A DNA stretch of 23,267 bases. It comes from Phoronis australis (lineage: Eukaryota > Phoronida > Phoronidae). The stretch covers positions 163,335-186,601 of the forward strand of contig NMRA01000162.1 in NCBI GenBank assembly GCA_002633005.1, in the 5' to 3' direction. The translations under genes were made by a program, and so were the position numbers. The notes beneath the pieces were generated by a model. It saw only the letters and a program-made list of their open reading frames with translations. It ran no database searches and was not told where the DNA came from. The stretch's first letter is position 1, and the number at the start of each line of letters is the position of its first letter. Shown here piece after piece: positions 9,884-19,516 of this stretch.

Positions 9884-10425
9884 CTAGCTGTTAGTTTAAG
9901 AAGCGTCATATATTTAAAACCAAATTTCTCGTGAAACCGCCGACCGAGGCCCCAGACCTTTAGTAGTTAGAATTCATTGTATCTATCCATCATTTCAGCC
10001 ACTTCATACCAGCACACTGACTTTGGACTGCACGAAGCTATTGCAGAGTTTTTTTAGAGGTGAGAGCTCAGACGATGCAGTATTTTTTAGTTCCTGATCC
10101 AATCATTTATTCAAAAAAACCAAGGACGAACAACAATGATGCGGGATTCCTTGATTGTTTGACCCAGCGTGATCATGGCGTTTGAAACCGCTTGCCACGC
10201 CCTTGTGCAGTTTTTCAAAAAAGACACATGACTTTCAGTGTCTGAATTTGATAGAGTGGGCGCCGGAGAGTCGGTGTAGACAACCCGGCAATCCGCAAAT
10301 AAGCTTTTTGGGCCTAACCGAGATTCTGCGTGCTTCACAGTTTCAGTCAGGCAAAGTAATTTTTCACTCGCCTACGAAGTAGCCTTTTGAAGAATGTTGA
10401 GCCATGTGAAAATACTAGAATATTT
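9884..10425. other. Intergenic; minus-strand open frame of uncertain status
   Basis: Minus strand 10338-10111 is open for 75 codons (SLFADCRVVYTDSPAPTL ... QTIKESRIIVV) and is less AT-biased than its surroundings. The overlapping plus frame (10182-10382) is also open. No domain, splice partner or family is recognised. Confidence 0.3.
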
Positions 10426-10590
10426 AGGGGCGTATCAAGGATTTTGATCGAGTTAGGTGGGGGGGGGGGGGGGGGNGGGGGGGGTGCTGCATGGCAGGGC
10501 AGAGTTTTAGCCAGGATTTTGCCCGTCAGACATTCGCACCCCCTGCCAAATGGAATCTGGGAACTTTAGGGGGGTGGACCAGAATCCACA
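10426..10590. repeat. Poly-G-bearing interspersed repeat with one ambiguous base
   Basis: Starts AGGGGCGTATCAAGGATTTT, passes through a G-run of about 27 bases interrupted by a single N (near 10476), then TGCTGCATGGCAGGGCAGAG, and ends in the GGGGGGTGGACC region. The AGGGGCGTA(T/G)CxAGGATTT opening is typical of short decayed DNA-transposon ends in invertebrate genomes (recalled impression, not checked). G-run length is unreliable. Confidence 0.5.
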
Positions 10591-11602
10591 TGGGCCACAT
10601 GCACCACGAATTGCGAACTGCAACGTTGATAAGATTTGTGCTGTGCGAGCGAGCTTAGTTCAGCGGTAAACAACAAAACACCACACCAACCACTCAATTA
10701 TACATTCGTCACAAGAATAAAAATCCATTAACAACGGTACTCAAACAAAACACACACACAGATGCACACACACAATTGGTATCCTTGAATAAAACTCGGA
10801 ATGCATTTCTAAACTTTTAAGTTGTCAGCCCAGGGTTTTGCTGAATCGAATTTTACGAGAACAAAGAGCGGTGAAAATTCCCGAACTTACTGAGGACAGT
10901 CTCCCGAATTTCTGAACCTGAATCCAACCCCAAGCTGAAATTTTTGATTCTGAAATTTGGGGCACAGTCGAATTTGGCATTCACCAATTTTCTAAAATTT
11001 AGGACACGTAGATTTTAGTGGCAATGGCCGTAATTCCCACATTTCAGACAGTGCACAACATGATCGGGAATGAATGTAAATCTGAAAGTCCATCAAGTAA
11101 TGGTGATTATTCGTACATCGTTCCAAGCTGCCGCCGGTGTAATGTGTTGACTAATGTCGCAGTCTACAGTTACGTGGACAGCTTGTGTATATCTTGTATA
11201 TCTCGCATGTTTTCTTGGCAGTCATAATCACGGACTCAAAATATTTAAATATTTGCAACGCTTGATCGCGATGCAAATAAATGTATGTTCAATGACTTTC
11301 GCGTAATCACCAGTGCCACGCTTTGAATTTGAATTTTAAAACAACACCGGTGATGGGACCGTTAAGTTACTAAGTCAGATCCTGGGTTCACGGCTTCAAT
11401 TTTTTCCTACGAACCTGCGGCCCACTTACCTTCCTCCCTGCCTTCACTATGCCATGTGCCCGAATCGCCAAAACGATGTTCTTCAGTGTCAAGTTAAAAC
11501 AGAATTTGTGAAAAGCAAAAATCCATGTCCTAGTTTGTCCTGCAGTATACTTTAAAAATGTTCATATTGTAAATATACCTTTACGTCTCCCTAATGACAT
11601 TC
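10591..11602. other. Intergenic
   Basis: Contains a CA-rich patch at about 10748-10776. The plus frame 11018-11227 includes CRRC and CISC pairs, and minus-strand bases near 11433-11555 have an open stretch before a GTAAGT, but neither can be tied to a gene. Nothing else is seen. Confidence 0.5.
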
Positions 11603-11811
11603 CATGCGCGCACCCAGCCTATAATATGGGAGGGGGGGGGGGGGGGGNGACGATGTGGACTAAAAAAACAAAAAACAAAAACAAACCAGGGTACCATCTT
11701 CAGAACTGTGAACTGTGCATCTGCACCTTTTTGGTGGACTTTGTCTCGTTTACAGGGACTTTTTGTTTCTCTGTGGCGGACCTTTTTGCCGACTTCGTTA
11801 AATGGGGGGGC
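11603..11811. repeat. Interspersed repeat family R, copy B (with G-run)
   Basis: CATGCGCGCACCCAGCCTAT, then a G-run with a single N at 11648, then the same ordered blocks as copy A through AAATGGGGGG. Copies A and B are alike throughout, and copy B has expanded the short G stretch of copy A (ATGGGTGGGC) into a long run. Open frames on both strands here reflect the repeat. Confidence 0.8.
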
Positions 11812-12998
<1,187 letters not shown>

Positions 12999-13228
12999 GT
13001 GCTTGGAATGACCAATGACAAAAAAGAGGAAAATTTTCCAGGTGATGTATCGTTCCACAAATAAATAGGATTGTGTGATAGAGATATTTCTTCGTGTTGT
13101 AAGATTTAACTGGCAGAAATAAATGCTTTTGCATGAATAATGTCAAAATAATGACGAAAAAGAGGAAACTGTAAATCAAATAAGAGGAAATTGAAACCAA
13201 AAGAGGTCATCCTCTTAAAAGAACCCTG
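12999..13228. mobile_element. Short hAT-like TIR element (MITE), copy 2
   Basis: Begins GTGCTTGGAATGACCAATGA (terminal CAGG worn to TAGT) and ends GAACCCTG. It has the same interior as copy 1, including GATGTATCGTTCCACAAATA and TTTTGCATGAATA. Length is 230 bp against 228 bp for copy 1. Confidence 0.7.
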
Positions 13229-13881
13229 ACGCGTCTGCATGTGCTTTGACTTGAGTTGGTATTGGAAATGAAATCCTATCACAGAAAGGAATATCACATG
13301 ATCGATTTTACGAGCCAGAGTAAAAGGTTTCAATCGATTTTTGTTTTTTAGCCAGTTAAACAAGGTAAAATGAAGCTTTAAGTCATCAATCACAAGAATA
13401 TGAAGGAAGAACCAATTATCTATTTAGAATATTCTGGTAGCAGTCCTTCCTTTATAGGTGTACTAAGTGTTGAAAATTTGACAACATTCATTGCATATGA
13501 GTTTGCTGTGTTCAAACAGACAGAATACAAACTTGTGATCAGCATTTACTTCATAAGACAACTCTGACATCTATTATCTAACTGATAACTGATCAAAGTT
13601 ATCTCCCCATGTTACCCCACATGGTACTTTTAGATGCAAAAAGCATAATATTACCACGTAATATCAGACTTCAAAAGCAATACAGAGCGATTATTTCTGC
13701 TTTTGATAATGGGAATTCATTTCTTCTGCTTCACTTGCTCGTAAATTGTCTCTGTCAAACAATTTTTGAGAAAACTTGTAAAATATCGTCGAATTCCATG
13801 ACATGTTGTTTGGGAAGACAAATTGTGGTCACACAGGTCTTGCCACCTGGTGACTGTTGCGATTGGGTCTTAATCCACTGA
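13229..13881. other. Intergenic
   Basis: A plus-strand frame of 90 codons (13609-13881) begins at ATG but has no recognised domain and runs into the following inverted repeat. No other feature is seen. Confidence 0.5.
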
Positions 13882-14143
13882 CTGTCAGATCACAGACAAA
13901 GACAACAGCAAAACACATTACAATCAACATCAAAGTGCCAATTCTGGATCTTCAAACACTACAAATGCTCTCTTTGAAATTTAATTTGTTAACACACATG
14001 GTGCATTGTGCTTTTCTTGCGCACTTTTATCATTTTAGTTTTGTCCCTGATAACGAATAAACATAATATTCAAAGATCCAGAATTAATACATCAATGTCG
14101 ACTCTAGGCGTTTTGCTGTTGTCCATGTCTATGTCTGGACAGC
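13882..14143. repeat. Imperfect inverted repeat (about 75-bp arms, about 110-bp spacer)
   Basis: Left arm 13882-13956 contains GACAACAGCAAAAC and AATTCTGGATCTT. Right arm 14068-14143 contains the reverse complements AAGATCCAGAATT and GTTTTGCTGTTGTC in mirror order, plus weaker pairing of CAGACAAAG with the AGACATAGACAT block. It is likely a foldback transposon remnant, and a transcript would fold into a long hairpin. Confidence 0.7.
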
Positions 14144-15174
14144 TGCTTAGTAGATTACGCACAACCCATCTTGTCTGATTTACAACGCTACAATTTACTA
14201 TTTACTTTAATTGGACAAAATAATGAACTTTTGTCAAGTTGCACCGAAATACAACTTGGATGTGTATGTAACAGAGAATGTCCATTGCTGTCTTCACATA
14301 GACCTGTGTACTACTTTGAAAGTGCAAGAAAAAGAACAAACCCTTCTGTGTACTCAGCTTGCAGTAAGCCAAGATAGGAGTCCCACTTGTTTCCTACCAC
14401 TTTGCCGCAGGTGAAACAGCGGATTGGGATAATCATAACGCAGACACAAACTCTGTAATGAGACAACAGGAGATTTGAAGTGTATTGTTGGGTTTAACCA
14501 GTCCAGGTAACTGCATATGCTCTATATAAGCTTTGAATACATCAATACAACAGTAGGCAAATGGCATTGATTGGAGCTGGCTAAACTAACAATGACGATG
14601 TATCAGTACATGTCCACAAGTGCTGAACAACAAAAAAATTGAAAAAAAAAATTCATGTCTGAAGTGGCAACTGAGTATGAAATCTGTGAGACTTTATTGT
14701 AGAGTACTGTAGTTTAGTCTAACTGAAAGTGCTGTTATGGCGAAATAAGTTTAAGTGAGACGACCCATGCTTTTACAGGCCCAAAAGTAAGACAGGCAGA
14801 GGATGCTGAAGGCCTAAAAACCTGCAAATTCAAACCAAGACAAGACCAGTTTGAGACGGTCTAACAAGGCAGAAATACAACCTATGAGCTCCACTACAAT
14901 GCCAAATCTCACCAATTTAGGACACAGAGTGTACGAGTGAACACTTTCTCATTTTTATCATGCAAAGGACATAGCACCAAAATACTGCTTTGTCATTGTT
15001 CTGTACCATAGCTGCAAATGGACAATAGTTTAAAAAATTCACAACAATGTTAGTGGCCCTTAAAGTATGAAAAAGCGCAAATATTTTTGCTCCAAGTTAG
15101 TGAGATTCATAGTTGCAAGACTAAGAAATTTGGATCTAACTCCAAAACTAGCACTAAGGCAGGGCTCGATTTGA
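14144..15174. other. Intergenic
   Basis: Two overlapping plus frames at 14171-14414 are open for about 68 codons, and GTAAGC at 14362 could serve as a donor, but neither frame resembles a known family. The rest is AT-rich without visible structure. Confidence 0.4.
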
Positions 15175-15240
15175 CAACCTGCGGGTCACCAATGCAACCT
15201 GCAGGTCACCAATGCAACTTGCAGGTCACCAATGCAACCT
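15175..15240. repeat. 20-bp tandem repeat, 3.3 units
   Basis: The unit is CAACCTGCAGGTCACCAATG, repeated three times with one substitution in each of the first and third units, plus CAACCT. It directly follows AGGGCTCGATTTGA, a transposon-end-like opening. Confidence 0.9.
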
Positions 15241-16164
15241 CAGATTTTTAGTAAGCTAAGTAATGGTACGTTTTACCAAGCGATGAGTAAAAAAATCCAG
15301 CATAATTTTTGCTCATCTCAGGTGGATTTTCTTAGGAAAAGTGAGCAGCTAAAACCGCACCGATTCAATTTTCATAAAAACAAAGACCAGAACCAATTAT
15401 GATTTTTAGGGTTATTTTTTGTGTGTGAAATTACAACACAGCCGTGGAACGCTGGTTGGAATAATCCGTAACTGACATCTTAGCCAGTAAACATTGTTTT
15501 GCATTGTTTTCAATGATTATTCAAGTACAGCCATCAACTAGTTGCTCAGAAGCTTTCAAACTTTGGTTACTAAATGACGTTCAACAGATTGAGTTTCTTT
15601 CAAACAGCAGTAATGGACCATGTAGGTGTCATTTCAATGTTGGAGTTGCAAAAACTTATGCACAGTTGGCTGTGCTACATTTGACTTTGATTTCAGCTTC
15701 ATCGTAAGAACACAGAGTTTGAATGGACTGAAAAAGAGCGCTCCACATTGCCAACTTTTTACCCACCATCAATTTGTGGCTGTGTTTTGACTTTCAGTCG
15801 ATACGGATAGCTGGCTGGCTAGCTTAGTAAAAGTTGAAAACGTCAGTGCTGCATCAAATTATAGTCCGTCGCCTACTTTCCTGTATTTAGTAATGAGTCA
15901 CAGATAAATTAATGGATAATGGAAGAGATTTGAAGGAATAAATAAATTCATATAACAGTCATGAAGTGTTGTTCTCGGTTTATCTAGTTGCACCAATTCT
16001 GAAAGTTGCAGAGCAGCTGGTTCATAAATATATCGGAATAACCATGGGAGAGTTGCTGCCTGACCTCCTTACATGACCTATAATAAACTGTAAAGTTTAA
16101 GAAAATACAAAAGTGGAGCTGGAATTCTCCGTCAAAGTCATCAAAGATATGTATAGTACTGGAA
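15241..16164. other. Intergenic; possible exon at 15531-15703
   Basis: A plus-strand open stretch of 57 codons is bounded by AAGTACAG|CC and TCATC|GTAAGA and reads PSTSCSEAFKLWLLNDVQQI and onward, ending LTLISAS. Minus-strand bases over the same place also show short open pieces. No family is recognised and no partner exon proved, so this is a candidate only. Confidence 0.25.
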
Positions 16165-16275
16165 AGGATCGCTGAAGAAAGTAAGCATATTTAAGTGACA
16201 ATTTTAAGGGTAAAATATATTTTGACGAGGTGAAAGTAGATTTGGCCTACACAGGATTTAAATACACAAGACGAA
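16165..16275 (+). repeat. Direct repeat X, left copy
   Basis: CTGAAGAAAGTAAGCA, AATTTTAAGGGTAAAATATA, TTTTGACGAGGTGAAA, GATTTGGCCTACA and AAATACAC recur in order at 16790-16915. The two copies, about 625 bp apart, flank the hairpin-rich block 16289-16705. Confidence 0.7.
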
Positions 16276-16288
16276 ATTAACACAGGGA

Positions 16289-16348
16289 GCGATGGGTAGT
16301 GTTGTAGACCCTAAATAGCCAACCGAGGGGCCTGTGCATGTGCACAGG
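16289..16348 (+). repeat. Repeat Y, copy 1, with terminal hairpin
   Basis: GCGATGGGTAGTGTTGTAGA ... CCAACCGAGGGG, followed by CCTGTGCATGTGCACAGG (16331-16348, 8-bp arms around TG). The first 43 bases match copy 2 at 18327-18369 with about six differences, but the hairpin sequence differs. Confidence 0.7.
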
Positions 16349-16705
16349 CGTCTTTAGCTTCTGATTGTCCCCAATATAGTACTATATATAGTGTATTGGG
16401 AACGATCAGCTACTCCTAATAAATACATCTGTAACTGTGTCAGCACTGTCAGTCGTGTCAGTGGTAATGTTAGACAATGACAATTGTCTCTGCTGGCTCC
16501 TATAGGCACTTCATGCGCCAGAAGCTTCTCGGCGAATTATACCCGACTAAAACATCACGGCAGGTGGCATGACGTATATATCCCCTAGGTAATTACATCG
16601 CCCTGGATGCCGCAGGCATGCAGGGGCGATCGTACATCCCCACAAAAAGTTACGAATTTCAAATTTCAGGAAATAAAATCAAATGAAACATGCATGTATG
16701 CACAT
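16345..16705 (+). repeat. Repeat Z, copy 1, hairpin-rich
   Basis: CAGGCGTCTTTAGCTTCTGA at the start, and ATCGCCCTGGATGCCGCAGG, ACATCCCC and AAATAAAATCAAATGAAACA at the end, all have counterparts in order at 19361-19516. Inside are two hairpins: 16361-16409 (CTGATTGTCCCCAATA pairing with TATTGGGAACGATCAG) and 16597-16630. Copy 2 lacks the middle portion. Confidence 0.65.
16465..16565 (-). repeat. Inverted partner of 18558-18645
   Basis: The reverse complement of 16506-16543 matches 18579-18616 at about 32 of 38 positions (core AAGCTTC(T/C)GGCG(C/T)ATGAAG). Similarity extends outward to TGATGTTT(T/C)AGTC on one side and TCATTGTCTA on the other. This shows that one repeat family has been rearranged into both orientations. 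Confidence 0.65.
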
Positions 16706-16789
16706 GCAGTTATCATTAACACATACCATAAGTTTGGAGACGATTCAGTCAAGATAATTTGAAAAAAATGATGAAAATCTGTCGCGGTT

Positions 16790-16915
16790 TGCTCGACTTT
16801 CTGAAGAAAGTAAGCACTTTTTTTTAAGTCATAGTTTTAAGTGTAGAATGTATTTTTGACGAAGTGAAAACTCTCAATCGGTGACCGGATTTGGTCTACC
16901 ATCCGTTTGAAATAC
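16790..16915 (+). repeat. Direct repeat X, right copy
   Basis: CTGAAGAAAGTAAGCA, AGTTTTAAGTGTAGAATGTA, TTTTTGACGAAGTGAAA, GATTTGGTCTACC and AAATACAC correspond in order to 16165-16275, with a small insertion around 16876-16888. Confidence 0.7.
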
Positions 16916-17389
16916 ACGGTACTGTCAGAATAAACATTGATTAAGTAATTAGTAAGAACAGATTCATTTGAAGTAGCCCAAAATTTGTGCATATGTACTT
17001 TTAAATCATGGGGTCAGACTTGTTGACATGTACTTTAACATCAAAATCTATTTTGAAATGGTGTTTACAACTTTGGGGTCTGGGGTCAAGATACTCTAGA
17101 GATTCTAGAAAATTCTGAGAACAAATTGTAACAGCCAATGATATGATTAGATAAGATCATGTAGTTTTTACTAGCCAATCACTAAATAAGTAGAATATTA
17201 TAATACGAGCTAAAATCAACAAGATATTCAGATGAGCTATAGTAGTTGAAGCATAAAGACTTGCTACAGTGTACAGAGGAAATTGTACGACAGAGCCATC
17301 TCGTGGAAGATTCTAGAAAGGATCTTGGCAAGGGCAAGGGTTAACGAACAAGAAGTTAACTACTCTCGAGTTCCGAATAGTTGCAGAGA
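16916..17389. other. Intergenic
   Basis: AT-rich. No gene, repeat copy or structure recognised. Confidence 0.6.
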
Positions 17390-17726
17390 CAGCAATAATA
17401 GTATAGACTGGAAAATTTCATGATTTTTAATAATAGTAGAGGCTCTAATAATAGTATAGACCCAACATTTTTGCCACTAGAAAAGTAGTCTATAGACCGG
17501 AAATTGTCGGAAAAAATTAATAATAGTATAAAATGGAATAATGATATAGACGGCAAATTTGTGGAAATTTAAACATAGTATAGACTGGAATAATAATATT
17601 GATTACAAATTTAAATAAAATCTAATTATATAGAAGGGAATAATAATGCAAAACAGCAAATTCTAGGGAATAATGGTATAGACAGGAATTTTGTGGAAAA
17701 TTAAAAATAGCATAGACTGGAATAAT
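17390..17726. repeat. Degenerate AATAATAGTATAGAC minisatellite, left part
   Basis: At least eight diverged units of about 35-55 bp with the core AATAATAGTATAGACNGG, followed by an AAATTTTGTGGAAAATTA-like segment (cores near 17394, 17448, 17521, 17538, 17574, 17668 and 17703). It resumes at 18217 after TIR element copy 3. Confidence 0.75.
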
Positions 17727-17780
17727 CAGGGCTTGGAATGACCAATGACAAAAAACACGGAAACTTTTATGGCCCAAAAA

Positions 17781-17900
17781 CATGCGCGCTACCCAGCCTT
17801 GAAATGTTGATGCGAACCTTTCGCCGACAAAAATCGGGAGGACCAAAAAAAAAACGTTACGACCATCAGTAGCATGCATCTGCGTCTTTTTAGCTCGTCC
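17781..17900. repeat. Interspersed repeat family R, diverged copy C
   Basis: CATGCGCGCTACCCAGCCTT, GCGAACCTTTCGCCGACAAA, an A-run, ACGACCATCAGTAG and CATCTGCGTCTTTTTAG parallel the ordered blocks of copies A and B with many changes. It lies wholly inside TIR element copy 3, so the families are nested or share an internal module. Confidence 0.5.
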
Positions 17901-17934
17901 GTCCACTCCCTCCCCCACACATTTTTGGCTGCAG

Positions 17935-18093
17935 AGCCGTAGTATTCGTCACCGCGGTTTACAATCACAAGGGACGCCATTGAAAATCCACCACGCTATC
18001 CCAGATGCCCCGGCAATGTTGACAATTTACGTTCCTCCGAAACATAAAGAGCAACTTCCGCTTTTCGAGGTGAACGTCTTCGGTAACACCGCG
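17935..18093 (+). other. Splice-bordered open stretch inside TIR element copy 3
   Basis: 159 bases (53 codons, phase 0 at both ends) between TTTTTGGCTGCAG and GCG|GTAAGA, reading SRSIRHRGLQSQGTPLKIHH onward to EVNVFGNTA with LTIYVPPKHKEQLPLF inside. GC content is higher than its flanks. It may be a captured exon fragment or chance; a minus-strand frame (17980-17789) is also open. No family recognised. Confidence 0.2.
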
Positions 18094-18216
18094 GTAAGAA
18101 AGGAATTTGCCGCGGAAATTTTATATCAAATCCGATTTTTTTACGCGGAAATATAATAAAATGCGCGGACAGAACTTTTGAAAAAAACGGAAATCCGCGG
18201 AAAATTCGAGGCCTTG

Positions 18217-18326
18217 AATAATAACATTGATTACAAATTTGCGTGAAATCTAATAACAGTAAATGGAAATAATAGGAAGTGGAAAATCTAATAATGATAT
18301 AGATGGGAATAATAGTGCAAAAAGAA
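18217..18326. repeat. AATAATAGTATAGAC minisatellite, right part
   Basis: AATAATAACATTGATTACAA (18217-18236) nearly repeats AATAATAATATTGATTACAA at about 17590-17609, and the following TCTAATAA ... GATATAGATGGGAATAATAG also parallels the left block. So the array predates the TIR element insertion, or was duplicated around it. Confidence 0.7.
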
Positions 18327-18380
18327 GCGATGGGAAGTATTATAGCCCCTAACTGGCCAACCGAGGGGCAACGTGTTGCC
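18327..18380 (+). repeat. Repeat Y, copy 2, with a different terminal hairpin
   Basis: GCGATGGGAAGTATTATAGC ... CCAACCGAGGG, then GGCAACGTGTTGCC (18367-18380, 5-bp arms). Same position as the hairpin of copy 1 but unrelated sequence. Confidence 0.65.
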
Positions 18381-18557
18381 TATGTATCTAGCATGCACAG
18401 TATGAAAATAGCGAGTAACAATTTTGGGACTGAACGAGGGGCTGCTGGAAGAAAAAGTTTGATAATGGGAGTATTTGTTCGAGTTGGAAGGAATTAAATA
18501 CATCGGACTAAGGTGTCCATTGTAGTGAGCGCAAGGAGTATTTATAACAACATGACT

Positions 18558-18690
18558 TTGATGTTTCAGTCAGAGCGAGGCATAATTCGCAGAAAAGCTT
18601 CCGGCGTATGAAGCGCGAGCCGAGACGATGGTCATTGTCTATGACAATGTCATTCACTCATTGTCATTGACAATGTCAATGACCATGTAC
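18558..18690 (+). repeat. Inverted partner of 16465-16565, with long CATTGTC hairpin
   Basis: 18579-18616 is the reverse-complement match to 16506-16543. It is followed by a foldback 18628-18686: ATGGTCATTG(TC)TATGACAATG on the left pairs with CATTGTCATTGACAATGTCAATGACCAT on the right (about 21 paired bases, 4-base bulge). Confidence 0.65.
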
Positions 18691-19360
18691 CGCAATCCGC
18701 AGCAGCAGGGAAAAGATAGAGTCAAAACAAGACAAGACGGGGCTTTAAAAATGAAATGTCGGTGTCCTAAGGATATGTCCATATTAAGAGCCTAGCATAA
18801 ACGCAGCACACTTTTATAAGTTGTGTTTAGATTACCTTTTACTTTTTAAAATTGCAACTTCGCCAAAGTTTCGAGGTTTCTCGCAACTTGCGACACATCC
18901 GGAAAACCTATGAAATCAATCTCCCAAGTCCAAAGAGTTTCATTCCACCAAGGTAAACAAATTCGAATAACAATTTACAACAATTTTCAAATTTATTCTC
19001 CTTTTTATCGTCATATATTTATTTTTATATATTAATCTGAGTTTTTTACTGTATAATATTTCCTTTTTGTTTTAAATGTCTAAATTCGAAATATAACGTA
19101 TTTGCTCACTTCCGTCAAAAACGAGTTTGACAAGTTTTTAAGTTATCGACATTGACAACAAGTGCGCGAAAAGTAAGCGTGACTGTAGTGTAACTAGGGG
19201 AAAGTGCTGTGTCTGGAGTTATCCAGGTGAGTTGCTCTTGACAGGGAGAGATTGGGGTTCACTAGTAATTATTTAACATGTTGATGTCTTGACTGGCGCT
19301 AGATTTTTGGTTACTCGTACGTAGCCAAATTTACTGAAACTGAAACACTGATTGAAACCA
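18691..19360. other. Intergenic; possible donor at 19227
   Basis: ATCCAG|GTGAGT at 19226/19227 is a strong donor-like sequence. The frame before it is open from 19143 (DIDNKCAKSKRDCSVTRGKC, then CVWSYP) and ends in phase 1. No start codon lies in the open part. Nothing else is recognised. Confidence 0.3.
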
Positions 19361-19516
19361 CAGGCGTCCTCAGCTTCTGATCGTCCCCATTACAGGGCAA
19401 TCGCCCTGAAAGGCCTGAATGCCATTGGCATACAAGGGCAATAATACATCCCCCAGTAAAAGTTGCTCATTCCAAAATATAGCAAATAAAATTGAATGAA
19501 ACATGACTTTATGCAC
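19361..19516 (+). repeat. Repeat Z, copy 2
   Basis: CAGGCGTCCTCAGCTTCTGA, CGTCCCC, ATCGCCCTG ... ATGCCATTGGCAT, TACATCCCCC and AAATAAAATTGAATGAAACA match copy 1 (16345-16705), missing about 200 bases of its middle. The hairpin 19400-19442 is retained. Confidence 0.7.

Larger units (their letters stand above)
17727..18216. mobile_element. hAT-like TIR element, copy 3 (490 bp), inserted in the minisatellite
   Basis: The left end CAGGGCTTGGAATGACC matches copies 1 and 2. The right end read on the other strand is CAAGGCCTCGAATTTTCC, so the termini are inverted. GAATAAT occurs just before the left end (17720-17726) and across the right end (18216-18222), compatible with a target duplication but weak because the flanks are AATAAT-rich. 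The interior differs from copies 1 and 2: it includes family R sequence (17781-17900) and a GC-rich core with an open frame, and closes with CCGCGGAAA-type sequence. Confidence 0.65.

Noticed and set aside
10387-10569. Plus frame with a glycine run
   Set aside because: Translation of a G-run containing an N inside a repeat; not a protein.
11433-11555. Minus-strand open stretch between CTGCAG and AAG|GTAAGT
   Set aside because: Good splice-like borders, but the frame that is open does not start cleanly at the acceptor, resembles no family and has no partner exon nearby.
16331-16365. Helitron 3' end (hairpin followed by CTGA before T)
   Set aside because: Similarity between repeat Z copies continues through and beyond the CTGA, so it is not a terminus, and copy 2 of repeat Y lacks a matching arrangement.
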